64,000 nt of DNA, taken from the NCBI GenBank assembly GCA_029255685.2, contig CM055314.2:1134399-1198398 (forward strand), written 5' to 3'. Position numbers and translations under genes: made by a program. The notes below the pieces were generated by a model. That model made no database searches, was not told where the DNA came from, and saw only the letters and a list, made by a program, of their open reading frames with translations. Every line of letters begins with the position of its first letter. Within the stretch, counting starts at the first letter, position 1. The stretch comes from Silene conica. Taxonomy: Eukaryota; Streptophyta; Magnoliopsida; Caryophyllales; Caryophyllaceae. Below, piece by piece: positions 31,991-43,800 of this stretch.

Positions 31991-32284
31991 GTTTTTATTG
32001 GTTTGATTTTGTGTAGGAAATCATGTTTGTATTTGTGTATAACAAAATTGGTTTTGGGGATAATGATCTTGGAAACTTCTTAATTAATTAATGAGATTGT
32101 TATTGTTATTAGTGATATATATATTCCTTACAAACTCTTGCATCACACTAATTTTCTGTTTATGACGCTTTACAAGTTTGTGATGTTTTACAATTTTAAA
32201 AAATATGTTAGTAAAAAGAATTTGCGACGCGTTATAAACTTGTGATCTTACAATTTATTAAAATAATGTTAGTAAAAGAATGTG

Positions 32285-32899
32285 GAATTTTTTGGTAAAA
32301 TGGTGTTGTTTACCAAATTAATTGGGAAATTGGTGTAGAATTGATTATAATTGGGGTTGTAGTGTCCACGTGGACATTTTTCGAATTTTTTGCAGATTTT
32401 CACTAAAGCCGCTAAGGTTAAGGTTCATAGCGGCTTTAGTGAAGAGGGGTAGAATGCTCATTCCAGTAGCCACTGGAAATAGAATATGAAGAAAGCACTG
32501 GAAGCCGCTAAGAACCATAGCGACTTCAGTGGAAAACTTTGTTAAAATCATCCCAGTAGCTACTGGAATGTAATTGTTGTAAAAGTCTCAGAAAGCCCCT
32601 TAGAACCATAGCGGCTTTAGTGAGCAAGTGTTTCATCAGAGTTTCCAGTGGCTCTGGTGTTTTAACTGAAACCGCTGAAGACCTAAGCGACTTTGGTCTT
32701 ATATTATTTTTTTCGTTTTCAGAAGCCACTGGATTGAATGCGTGGTTTTTGCTCAATATTCACTAAAGCCGCTATGAAATTCAGTGGCTTTAGTGAAAAT
32801 CTACGAAAAACACAAAAATGTCCACAACCCCAATTATTTTCAATTTAACACCAGTTTCCCAATTAATTTGGTAAATAACACCATTTTACCAAAAAATTC
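32285..32899. mobile_element. MULE-type MITE with many internal hairpins (615 bp)
   Basis: Terminal repeats of about 80 bp begin GAATTTTTTGGTAAAATGG and end CCATTTTACCAAAAAATTC. Perfect 9 bp duplication AAGAATGTG (32276-32284 and 32900-32908). The interior carries at least seven copies of a core CACTAAAGCCGCTATG or its reverse complement CATAGCGGCTTTAGTG, in alternating orientation, so it can form several nested stems. Confidence 0.9.
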
Positions 32900-32908
32900 A
32901 AGAATGTG

Positions 32909-34998
32909 CATTGTTATTGTGAGATGTTATAAATCGTTTTTCGCCACATGCAAGAATAACAACTTGAATTAATATCATTCTATATATAAAAGCAACAAAC
33001 ACAGTGCTTAGGTGTCGCACTGTGGTTGAAAGTTCATTTTTTTATTTTATTTTTAAAAAGTGGCCCACCATATTCTCTATTCTCTTTTATTTCCTACACA
33101 AGCGATTTTATTTCAATCTACAACAATAAATATGACAAATTACTCATATATGTGGATTGCATATTAAATAACTAAATTAAAAAAATCATTAATAACTTTT
33201 ATAGTTAAATTAATTATAGTATAAATAGGAAAATTATTCTACAATCTTTTTAAAACATCTGTTATTATAGGGAAAAAAATTCAGAAAATAAGTCCAATAA
33301 AAAGAAAACGGAAATTGTTATAAAAAAAAATTAGATAGGGTGAGCATTAACATGAAAAATATTCACATATTACATTAAAATTAAATAAGTCATTATATCT
33401 ATGGTGTTTAATTGCTCATGAGTATGATTCACATAAATTATTCACAAAAGATGAACTCCGTATGAAATATGGAAATAACTAAGATCGATGGATAAATTTA
33501 ATTAAATCGAAAAAAATCAGAAATACTTTGATAAAAAGTAAAAAACATAATAATATTCAAACCCGGAAATATTGACAAAAAAATATTCATATGCATAAAT
33601 TTTTTTATTGCAATTTGAAAAATACAGCAAAAAAAAAAATTGTATGAAGGATTGCAACGAGAGAGATATGAATTAGGACATTGTGAGTTCAAATGATCTT
33701 GAAATGGCGAGTGTAAAAGATTTGTTGAGATGGAAATCAAATGAGAAGGCGGCAAGATGGAAGGTACAAAATACGGAGTAGTATGGTATGGAAAGGTAGT
33801 TAGATTTAGGGTGAGAGATGAGAGAGAACAAAGTTGTATATGTGGCTATGGTGAGTTGGTATATGGAACGTTAATAACATGTCTTTGGACTTGGTCTGTT
33901 TTGGATAAACTCGCTCAAAGTAAGTCTAAGTTTTGACCCTTTGTTTCACAAAAATTACCATAATTTTAAATGGTTTTACGGGTTATGGTTTTATATATTT
34001 TCTTAACTCATTCATTTATTTATTTCAATTAAATATTTTAAGAAAAAAATATAAAGGTATGCGACAAATGAGTATACATTTATTAAAAATTAAAAGTACG
34101 TTCTTCCAAATTCGCAGGTCTGTGTAAATTGGAACAATCATAAAAAAAATTTGCACGAGATTGTCTATAAATCTAATGGCTTAGTTGTATTATGAGAGAT
34201 CGGACTTAGTTCTAGTGTTGGGTTAATTTTAACTTATTTTAGTTTAGCTTATTTTTTTAGAAATTAACCAACGTTTTAGTTTAGCTTCATTTAATTTAGT
34301 TTAGTCTAGTTTCGCTTAGCTTCTATCAACCGAAAATACAGATCTTACTAATGTAATAGAATCCACACGTAAGTATTCATCCCATTTCTTTAATGTGTGT
34401 GAAAAATATTATAATGCTTCTTATATAATTTGGTTAAGAGATTAATTTACCATTTTGTCAAACTAGGTCAACAAATTATCATTTGTCAAAAGTCTTTCGC
34501 AAAAAAATTATTTAAAAGGCATATATCTATCTTAAACAATAAAATGGGTGAAATACATGTATAAGTGAGAAAAAAACAAAATACATACGAAATGATAATT
34601 CTTGTCGCATACTTCCATCTACCAATATAATTTGAAGTACTATTTAACTCATTTTACGCTAAAAACAGATGTAAATATTTTCAAAGAGACCAATTGGTCT
34701 TCATAAGTATGATCTATGGATGACGATGATTACACTTAATCATGCACATGTCCATAGTAATTACAAGGGGTTTAAACTTGTATCTCTCGGTATGCAAATT
34801 CTTATTTCAGGCGAGTATTTTTCCAGTTTGAAATAAGACGGAAAAAATATGTTATTTTATGCTAAAATGTTTTTATTTTATGATAAAATGTTATAACTAT
34901 TTTCAGGATAAAAAGTGACAATTTTAACTATAATATTTTATTATTACATTGTTACATTTTGTTTAGAAACGATATTTAATCCGTCGTCTAACTAGTGG
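32909..34998. other. AT-rich intergenic region without a recognisable gene
   Basis: About 2.1 kb of AT-rich DNA. The beginning (near 32980, TATATATAAAAGCAACAAAC) resembles a Helitron 5' region, but no matching hairpin and terminal CTAG was found. Short open frames at 33498-33755 and 33933-34127 are not convincing. Confidence 0.4.
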
Positions 34999-35214
34999 GT
35001 GAGTGTATTAGAATCCTATGAAGAATTAAGAAGACATTTGGTTGAACTTTTAGGTGAAAATTTGTCTCCAATTTCTTTGCTTGAATACGACAGTTTATGT
35101 CAACTCCAACCTTTTAATCAAACAAAACTAAAAGTAAACGATCGAGCAATAACATACCTAGATGCATGTAGGCTTTTGTTTTTAATTCGAAAGAGTTTAG
35201 TTAAACAGAATTGA
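34999..35214 (+). CDS. unidentified short open frame (possible exon remnant)
   Basis: An open frame of 71 codons with balanced, protein-like composition (segments ESYEELRRHLVELLGENL, YDSLCQLQPF, YLDACRLLFLIRKSL) stands out from the AT-rich surroundings. It has no ATG at its start (GTG) and may be an exon or a fragment, since AACTAG stands just upstream. I do not recognise the family and assign no function. Confidence 0.25.
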   Translation: MSVLESYEELRRHLVELLGENLSPISLLEYDSLCQLQPFNQTKLKVNDRAITYLDACRLLFLIRKSLVKQN

Positions 35215-35832
35215 ATAAAATTAAGTGGTTAGCTGACGTGAATGTAGTTGAGTTTGAACCGAATAAAGTTAAAGTAAACGTCAGTTTGAGTCGAGCTGAG
35301 CTGAATAAAGTTTAAGCTAGCTAACTAACTGAACAAATAAAACTGAAATTAGTAAATAAAACATACGAGAAAAGGTTAATAAAATAGCTAGGTACCCTTT
35401 AACATTAAGCGTACCAAAATTAAAATGTTTACTTTAATATTAAGCAATTAATAAAAACATTTTAAAAAGTTGTCTCTCAATAACTTTGTAAATGTTCGTT
35501 TTTCCAAATTTTTTGTGAAATATACTAAACCTACAAAACTCACATCAAGACCCAGCAAACGCGTCAACCTTATCGGGGTTGTGGTTGTCAATTTAATTGG
35601 GTCACTTTGGAGTTTGTAAAAATCAGGGTCGAATTGGATTGACTCAGGTCATATCGAGTTCAGGTTATTTCTGGGTTTATTGTTGTCAAGTTATTTAGAT
35701 ATAATTTCAATATGAAACAATAAACATGCATGTCCAATCATATTTGTTTAAATCATATTCGAGTTCTCAATTAGACAATTGGTTCAAATACGACTCTGGT
35801 AATTCGAGTTGGTTCAATTTTATTGTTTCTAT
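35215..35832. other. degenerate repeats
   Basis: The part 35540-35830 contains diverged GGGTC/GGTTCAGG text like the GC-rich hAT elements elsewhere in the window (TCATATCGAGTTCAGGTTAT). No gene is seen. Confidence 0.4.
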
Positions 35833-36304
35833 TAGGGCTGTTAATAAGACGAGACAGCCTACGAGCAACTCGAGATCGACTCGGTCAAAGCTAGGTTAAA
35901 GCTCGACTCGAGAGCTTAACGAGTCAAGCCGAGCAAAGGCTGGCTCGACTCAAAAAGTTCGTGAGCGGCTCCAACAATTGAGATTACATAAGATATTAAT
36001 CATATTTTATAAAAATATTTTATCATTATTATATCTTTGTATTATATATATCAAATATCTTGAAGATTTGCTAAATATTTATACATAAAATCTTCGAACC
36101 TTGTTATTGAAAATATCGGAAAAAAAGACGATTTTATATAGGTTCGATTTGGCTCGAGCTCGTGTTAAAGTTCGCAAGCTTTGTAACGAGCACATTTTTT
36201 CCAAATTCGGATAAGATCGGCTCGAGGCCAAGCTTGAGTTTTGGTGAGTTAGCAGAAGCCGAGCAAGGCCAAGCTCGGCTCAACTCAGCTCGTTAACACC
36301 CCTA
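35833..36304. mobile_element. hAT-type MITE, third member of the GGCTCGAGCTCG family
   Basis: Starts TAGGGCTGTTAATAAGACGA, ends TCGTTAACACCCCTA, and is similar over its whole length to 14111-14617 and 59419-59922. Flanks GTTTCTAT (35825-35832) and GCTTCCAC (36305-36312) differ at three positions, all C/T, suggesting an old duplication decayed by C-to-T change. Confidence 0.8.
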
Positions 36305-36394
36305 GCTTCCACCCAATAATGCAGTCTTATGTTGATATCAAAGTGAGCATTTTTACCCGAAAATGGCTCACAACTAAAAAAATGCACAAATTGT

Positions 36395-36825
36395 CATTTA
36401 AGACGGGTATTATTCGTCTTAAAATTAAAACATGTCAAATATATACCATATTTTTTCACTTGTTATCTAGAAAATGTCAAAAAAATTTTATCTTTATTAC
36501 CGATATTTGGTACTCCCTCCATTCTTTTTATATCACCTCATTTCTTCATACACGTTTGTCAATACTCATTCTGTGTCGATTATATCTTTAGCTACATACT
36601 ACTAAAAATTATAAAATTTTGATATTTTTAATCCTCTTATCAAGACAAATTAAAAAAGATCTCACATAAATATATTTCCGTGAACGGATTGAGAGAAAAC
36701 TGACGTTGAATACTCGATTGTGAATAGTGTCCAAAAGGTAAATGGGGTGATATAAAAAGAATGGAGGGAGTAATACTTGACCTGTTAAATTTAAAACGAA
36801 TAATACCCGTCTTTAACCAGACTTA
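36395..36825. mobile_element. palindromic MITE remnant interrupted by a Stowaway element
   Basis: AAGACGGGTATTATTCGTCT near 36398 is mirrored by ACGAATAATACCCGTCTTT near 36800. The intervening sequence is split by the Stowaway MITE at 36513-36770. The same family has a remnant at 4040-4110. Confidence 0.6.
36513..36770. mobile_element. Stowaway-type (Tc1/mariner) MITE (258 bp)
   Basis: Perfect 25 bp inverted ends (CTCCCTCCATTCTTTTTATA, then TCACC) with TA on both sides (36511-36512 and 36771-36772). The perfect ends imply a fairly young insertion. Confidence 0.92.
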
Positions 36826-37359
36826 ATGGAAAAATGATAAAAGTTAATTTAACATTGGTAGATTCGGACCGGATCAAGCCTAATGTTCGACCCATATCAG
36901 ATTCAAGGCCCAAAACCACACAAATTTACCCACAAGGCCACAACTAAAGAAATGGTACACTACGGTGTCACGAATCACGAGCCACGATTTACGAGTCTCA
37001 CCTAATCTTAACCTGAGACGGTCTCTCAAAAGTTATTTATTTTCTTTCTACTAAAAGATGGTGAATATTGTGCCACATCCCGTACTTTTTTTTGTGTTTA
37101 TTGTTGAACAAGTCTTCTCGCAACATCATTTCCTCTTCTCAATCCAGTAAACCCGTCATTTATCGTCCCTTCTAACGTGAGTATTTCGGTGCGATTATAT
37201 AATTTTCATTTGGTTATGTATTATGATTATGATGTAATAAAGCAGAAATGCCCGTCACGGTGTTAAATTTCTCGATGCAATTTTCATAATTTGTTGAAAT
37301 AGTCTCTATGTATTGCTAACACGGGTTTAGCTAGGTTCAAATGTTTAATACATGATAAG
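36826..37359. other. no recognisable gene
   Basis: Contains a TGAGACGGTCTCTCAAAAG remnant (about 37015-37034) like the ends of the CA...TG MITE family, but no complete element. Confidence 0.4.
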
Positions 37360-37818
37360 TTTTATTGAATATTGATTTGTGGGAGCTTTCGAAGAACTGG
37401 GTAATGTTTAAAACGAGGTTAGGTTAGGTTGAATACGTGCAGTCGTATTGAATTTCAATTTGTGGGAGTTTTTGAGGAACTTGGTAACGATAGAACGGAT
37501 GTTAGGATAGATTAGGTTGAATACATGCAATCTTGTCGAATATTGATTCGCGGGAGCCTTTGAGGAACTGGGTAATGTTTAAAACGAGGTTAGGCTAGGT
37601 TGAATAGATGCAATTGTATTGAATTTCAATTTGCTGGAGCTTTTGAGAAACTTGATGATGATAAAACGGAGGTTAGGATAGGTTGGGTTGAATACATACA
37701 ATCATATTGAATTTCAATTTGCGGGAGCCTTTGAGGAACCAGACAATGTTTAGAACGAGGTTAGGCTAGGTTGAATACGTGCAATTGTATTGAATTTCAA
37801 TTTGCGGAGCCTCTTCAT
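37360..37818. repeat. tandem repeat, about 86 bp units in an alternating (about 172 bp) pattern
   Basis: TTGAATTTCAATTTGNGGGAGC and GGTTAGGNTAGGTTGAATAC recur five to six times. Alternate units carry GGGTAATGTTTAAAACGAGG or GATAAAACGGAGGTTAGGAT, so the array has a two-step higher order. It directly abuts the shorter LTR of the Ty3/gypsy fossil. Confidence 0.8.
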
Positions 37819-37821
37819 TTG

Positions 37822-40800
37822 GTTCCCAAAACTTTTAAATTCATAAAGCACTTCTTTACATATTAAACACAATCCCGTTTCAAGAGATCAAAACAAACAA
37901 ATCTTTATCCATAATAATTTTGTAAAATAAATTCCACCAATATAAATATTTCAATATAACCAAAAGTCTTAACATGCAAGATAGTAACAAATCGTAACGG
38001 TTTAATAAGAGTGTACGGATAAGCGTTTCCCTTCCCTTACGAGCGATTAAAGTTTAGAGAGCCTCTTCTACGAATCCCGACTCTACAATATATATTTAAA
38101 ATTATAGTTACTTATATGTCCGATCATTACATAGCTACTTGTCATAAATTATGCAATATCTTCTATTCTTCTCGGTTTTACAGATTAGAAGCAGAAACTT
38201 TAAATCGTCATATCTCCTTCGTTACTAAACTTTTTGAGGTGAGATCAGTGGGGTTTGGTTCCTTAGCGAGTCCTCCATCTTTAATGTCTCAGTGGTCAGA
38301 GTCTAAAAACGTATTTAAGGGGTCCAAAGTTAAATTCTACAAAAGTTGATCCAAAGGTGAGTCTTAAAAAGTTACGGGGTGGTAAATACTCTTAACATGT
38401 CGAAACTTGTCGAAACGAAAGCCTACTACACTTTACATTCATTAAACCTTAACATGTGAAGAGATAGGTTACTGATTATTTTTATAAGTATAGCTAAATT
38501 ATCATTTTATGGAAATGTAAGTTTTTAACAAGTAAGACTAATTAAAACATTTTTCCAGGCCAAACTACCAAATTGGTAAAAAAAGTCAAGTGTTTTGGAC
38601 AAATTGGTAAAAAAAGTAACATGTTGGACAAATTGGTAAAAAAAATAACATGTTAGACAAATTGGTAAAAAAAAGTTGATTAAGTGATATTTAGGCCAAA
38701 ATAAATAAATAATTAATTAATAAATATATTTTTTTAAATGTTTTAATGGTAAATAATATATATCGGGTTGAACGGACTCGTATTTGGGTAATTTTTCTAG
38801 TATATTATTATCAAGTTTATTAAGGGCAATGGTAAATAAAATATATCGGGTTGAACCGTTTCTTACTTAGGAGTAATAATAAACATTCTGGTTAGATTTT
38901 ATTTGTTTAGATAATTTCGGGTAGCAGGTCATGATAAGATCCTCAATTCGGGTGTTGCGCCAATTTGATTAAATTCATCGGTCAAGTCAGTTCAGCTCAA
39001 TTTTTTTTATTATATTCTTTGGTTAATACTCTTTTTTATTATAGTCTTTTTTATTATATAAATTTAGGGTAACACAAATAACTAACGATTTCTTATACTA
39101 TTTTAATAGTCTTTGGTTAATATCAAAATAATTGCCCGACTTGAAAGACAAGTCTCGAGTTCACACGACTCCCGGTACAAATGTTTATGGTTGTAAACTA
39201 ATTATTGCCCCTAATAAACATTATATAATAGGCCCGAAATTAACCAAAGTTAGAAATTATCCGACACAACTCAACCTTATCCGAGTTCTAGTAAACCCGA
39301 AAATGATCTGACCCAATCTTGACCTAATTAAACCAATCAACCGTAAATGTAGTTTCAAGTTAAAATAAATATAAGTCGAGAATATATTAAAGGTTAAAAA
39401 TTCGTTCGCATATATTACTTAGTGTTTATTCATTAATAATAAAAAATCATTTTACAATATTATTTATTGATTTGGCATAAATATCATGTAATTTAAACAA
39501 TTTTTACCAATTTATCACTTAATCATTTTTTTTACCAATTTGTCAAACATGTTACCTTTTTTTACCAAATTGTCCAACATGTTACTTTTTTTTACCAATT
39601 TGTCCAACTTGTTACTTTTTTTACCAATTTGTCCAAAACACTCTACTTTTTTTACCAATTTGGTAGTTTGATAACAGAAACTTGTAAAAATCATAATAAA
39701 TTCAAAACACAATATTTTTATACAAGGTCAGCCTTATTGGATTCCTTTATAAGTCTATAACATATTGTTAGCTGTGCATGTTGTCTCCAAAATAGGTTTA
39801 TCAGATCTAAAATCTCGTTTTAATAACAGTGGTCAGAAACTGAGTCATAAAATGTTTTACATCATAAATTCTTCTTAACAAATCAAAACGAGTTGATTCA
39901 AAAGCCTATTATCATCTAGACTCAAATTAGTTTAACATATTAAAAGAGAAGACACTGATTCGTTTTATAAATATGGTTTGATGACTCTTTAAGTGAGATC
40001 TAGTGATTCGGTTAAACATAAAACATGCTGTAGTATATGATTTTTCATTTCCAAACGGTACATGCAAACGTTCTAATTTTTTGTGAGTGTTTTTATAACA
40101 ACTTAAGGAAGGTCCCAAATTTTTATCTTCTGAAAATACTCATTTTAACGTGTGATTTCAGACCTACTACATGCATGCTACGTTTTTGACAAATTAATGG
40201 TTTTTACTAGATTCAATCATTTGCATGCATGGTTGTAGATTCATAAGTTCAAGTTTAGATGTTAAGTGATATGTGAATGCATGATAAAAGGTTATACAAT
40301 CAGATTTGAAGGGTTCATAAAAGCTTACTTAGTGTAGAACTTCAAGAAATGGCAAGTTCCTCCTTCCTTACAACCCTTTTCTTCTTCTTCTTCTTCTTAT
40401 TCTCTCTTCCTTACTCTATATTTCTTTGTTTGTGTGTGGGAAAATGAAGAACGAAATCTGGTGGGAGGGTTGAAAAGTGGCGTGGGAATGGGGGGAACAA
40501 AGAGGGAAAGTGTTTTTCATACAAATGCCAAGTGTCCTCATGCACTTGCCAAATGGCCTATTCATGCATAAGCCAAATGTCTAGGCATGCATTGGTCCAC
40601 ATGTCTAGACATGCATTGGTCAACGATTATGTGACGGAAAACGATGCACGGAAAATGATGCATGCGACGGTTTTACGTGTCTCTATTAAGCGATACTTGT
40701 TTAATCAATAAATTTCTCATTTTATTTTATTGACTGATTTTACGGGTATTACAATCTACCCTCCTTAAAAACGAACTTCGACCTCGAAGTTCTAAAACTA

Positions 40801-43800
40801 CCCCTACAAGCAAAGCTAACAATATCATTTATAATCATCTCTTATAATGCAAATAAAACAGAAGAGTAAAAATTGTAGGTATTGCATCCTACCTCCCTTA
40901 AAGAGTGTTACGTCCTCGTAACTAGGTAATTACCTCGAAAAGCTGTGGGTATTTAAGTTTCATGGCCTCCTCGGCTTCCCAAGTGGCCTCCTCGGTGTTA
41001 TGGTTCGACCATAGCACCTTGATTAAAGGGGTCTCTCCATTTCGGGTCAACTTTAATATCCAAGATCTTAACATGCCGCTCCTCGTAAGTTAGTGAATTG
41101 TCGAGCTCTAGTGCTACCTTTCTAATTCATTCCAAGATCCCATACAAACCTATATATTTGAGGCTCAACTTATTTCCTTTCAAACAAAATTGTATTACCC
41201 TCGTAATGGGTTATACTCTCCACAACACTTTTTTTTTATTCCACTTGTTATTAAATAATCGGTCATTATCCGTTCCTAAGTTACGTGCGAGTGCTAGATG
41301 TTTCTCTTTAGTCAACTATATCTTCTACCTTGATCATTTTCATCTATCATCAAACCCTTAACACGTGTTCATTAGTATCCATCAACCAATTGTGTTGCTA
41401 GCAACTCCTTAAAGCCAAAATCTTAAATTTTTCTCTATTACCTCAAGTCGGAATAAATGTATCCTCAAATAGTCAAATAATCTTAAACTATTAACTACGT
41501 CGGTATGCCGGTATGTCACTAAATCCGCATATGCATGAAATTCTAGTCACCCTTATACCTTAATTCTCATATTACACAATCTTACTATCATTCCCAAAAT
41601 CTCATAACATTTCGTGTCTCTTATCAGTAGTTCAATTTAACAACCATAGTCGATTCTTATTTGAAAACTTCAAAATTCATTTCTCCATCTCTTAACCATG
41701 AATTCATTACATCTGTCAAACCTCTTAATACCTATTAAAACCAATACATACTCTGATAAATTTAGCATTTTCCATCGACATTAAATCTCTAATTAGCCAT
41801 TAAACTTTTTTTCACAAATTCACTCTAACCGGTACTAAGTCTTCCGAGCATAAATTATTTAAACATTATTATCTTATATCCCACATACCACAAGTATATA
41901 TTCAATATTTACGATAAAATCTTCCGAAATTCTTATAACTTTTACCTCAAATAATAAGTGTTCCTCAATAAGCTCAATTCATATCATACTAGATCAATCT
42001 TCCGTTTTATTCACGATGTACTTTCCTTGGTCATGTCTATTAGTTGCAACCAAAAATATGTATTCCAAGATCATATCTTAACTTCATCAAATATATTAAT
42101 TTCACTTGATCCTTTGTGAAATCATTATATACCAATCTTTAAGTCCTCTAAGTCCTCTTCATTATTACATTATATGTCCACAATTGATCATAATCACATG
42201 ACTTGCTAATCAATCCATACTGCCTTGTCCAATACACTAACTAGAATTCCTTCAAATTTATTGATAATCTAGTTTCTTAATGTATCCCCAATAAAGTCCA
42301 TTTACCTCAACTAATCTCATCAAGTAAGAATCACTACTGTTTGGTCAAAGCTTTTCATTTCCTCAAAGTCATGTTGCCACCAAAATTGGCAATGTCTTAC
42401 CTCTGTAATTTCTTTGTCATAACTAAAGCAAAAGGAGTGTATGCCTTATCTATGCAGTTCTCCACAAAATATATTGATAACTTATATATAAAAATTTACA
42501 TTCCGATAACGCATTCATACTACATCATAAATACCACTCAATGCATTAAGCAGAGTCAGTATGATAAAATTACACCTTAATATCCTTGCACTAACTCGGA
42601 CCCTAATGATCACCTATAATATTCATATTCGTAACTATCACTCCAATTGATCAAATCCTATTAACTTAATTCATTTCTTTTATACCTTTCAGTAAATAGT
42701 TTCTACTCATACTATCTATACCACTCATCCCCACATAACATCATCCTCATCATCAAACATCATAGCATAAATGTTAATCCCTTATTTATTTATTTTTTTC
42801 CAAATAGTTCTTAATAACCCTCCAAGTTAAACGAATCAGTTGTGTCATAACCTTCCAAGAAAAGTTATCCACTTATAAATCCCAATACTTTTCTTATCAC
42901 CATAATAACATTATGAATTCATTGATACCTCATTATTCCGCAACTTTTATGCCCATGACTAACTCTTTGTAACGTCTCTAGTTTTCCATATTCACAATTT
43001 CAATACTCAATTCAATACGCAACTTTCATTTCTAAAACTTACTATCATTGGGATTTCTAAATCGGCAACCATAAATAGGTGAATTCATTCATACAAAATC
43101 CTCTAAGTTCTCTATTTTTTTCCTACTGGTATTATTGGTAACACCATTCTTATATTCAACGGTATCTCAAGTGGTGAAACTACAACGTCAAATAACTATA
43201 GTCATTACGCTTTACTTCCAAATATAACTAAAAGATATGTCATTCAATAGATTATTACAGGTAGTGATGATTGTTACAAAATAACTCACGTTATGAAATA
43301 AAATCTCATGTATGAATCACAACGAATTCAATAAGGTACGTGTCTCATTTATCATCACAATTAAACTTCGATTATATAACACCATAATATATGAAAAATC
43401 AATCAATTGCATTCCATTCCATACCCCTTTCAATTCACATTGCTCAAATATCCAAGTCTATTCCAACAATTCACATATAGCAATATACGTCCTATATAAA
43501 TCCCACACTCAACTCATCCACGTCATTTAATTTTTATTTTTTTTTAAAAAAAACTTTTGCAAATATTTACTATGGTCGGTCAATGTACGGGCGGTGAAGA
43601 GATATGAAGATCTAATCACCTATCCAAGAAGGAAACCCGCTCTGATACCACTTTGTAACACCCCCATAATCCTATTCTTTAGTAAATAGGGTTTTCAAGT
43701 AAAATTCGGATAATGAGTGTGTCACAATTAAACCAAATGTAGTAGTAGTACCTAACCATGAAATAAAATAGGTATGTAGTTGTCTGATGCAATTTAAAAT

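Noticed and set aside
32980-34998. Second Helitron
   Set aside because: The start looks like a Helitron end and AACTAG occurs at about 34992, but no terminal hairpin and no empty site were found.
41098-43530. Short plus-strand open frames in the interior of the LTR element
   Set aside because: They are on the opposite strand to the element, AT-rich and without similarity to anything I recognise.
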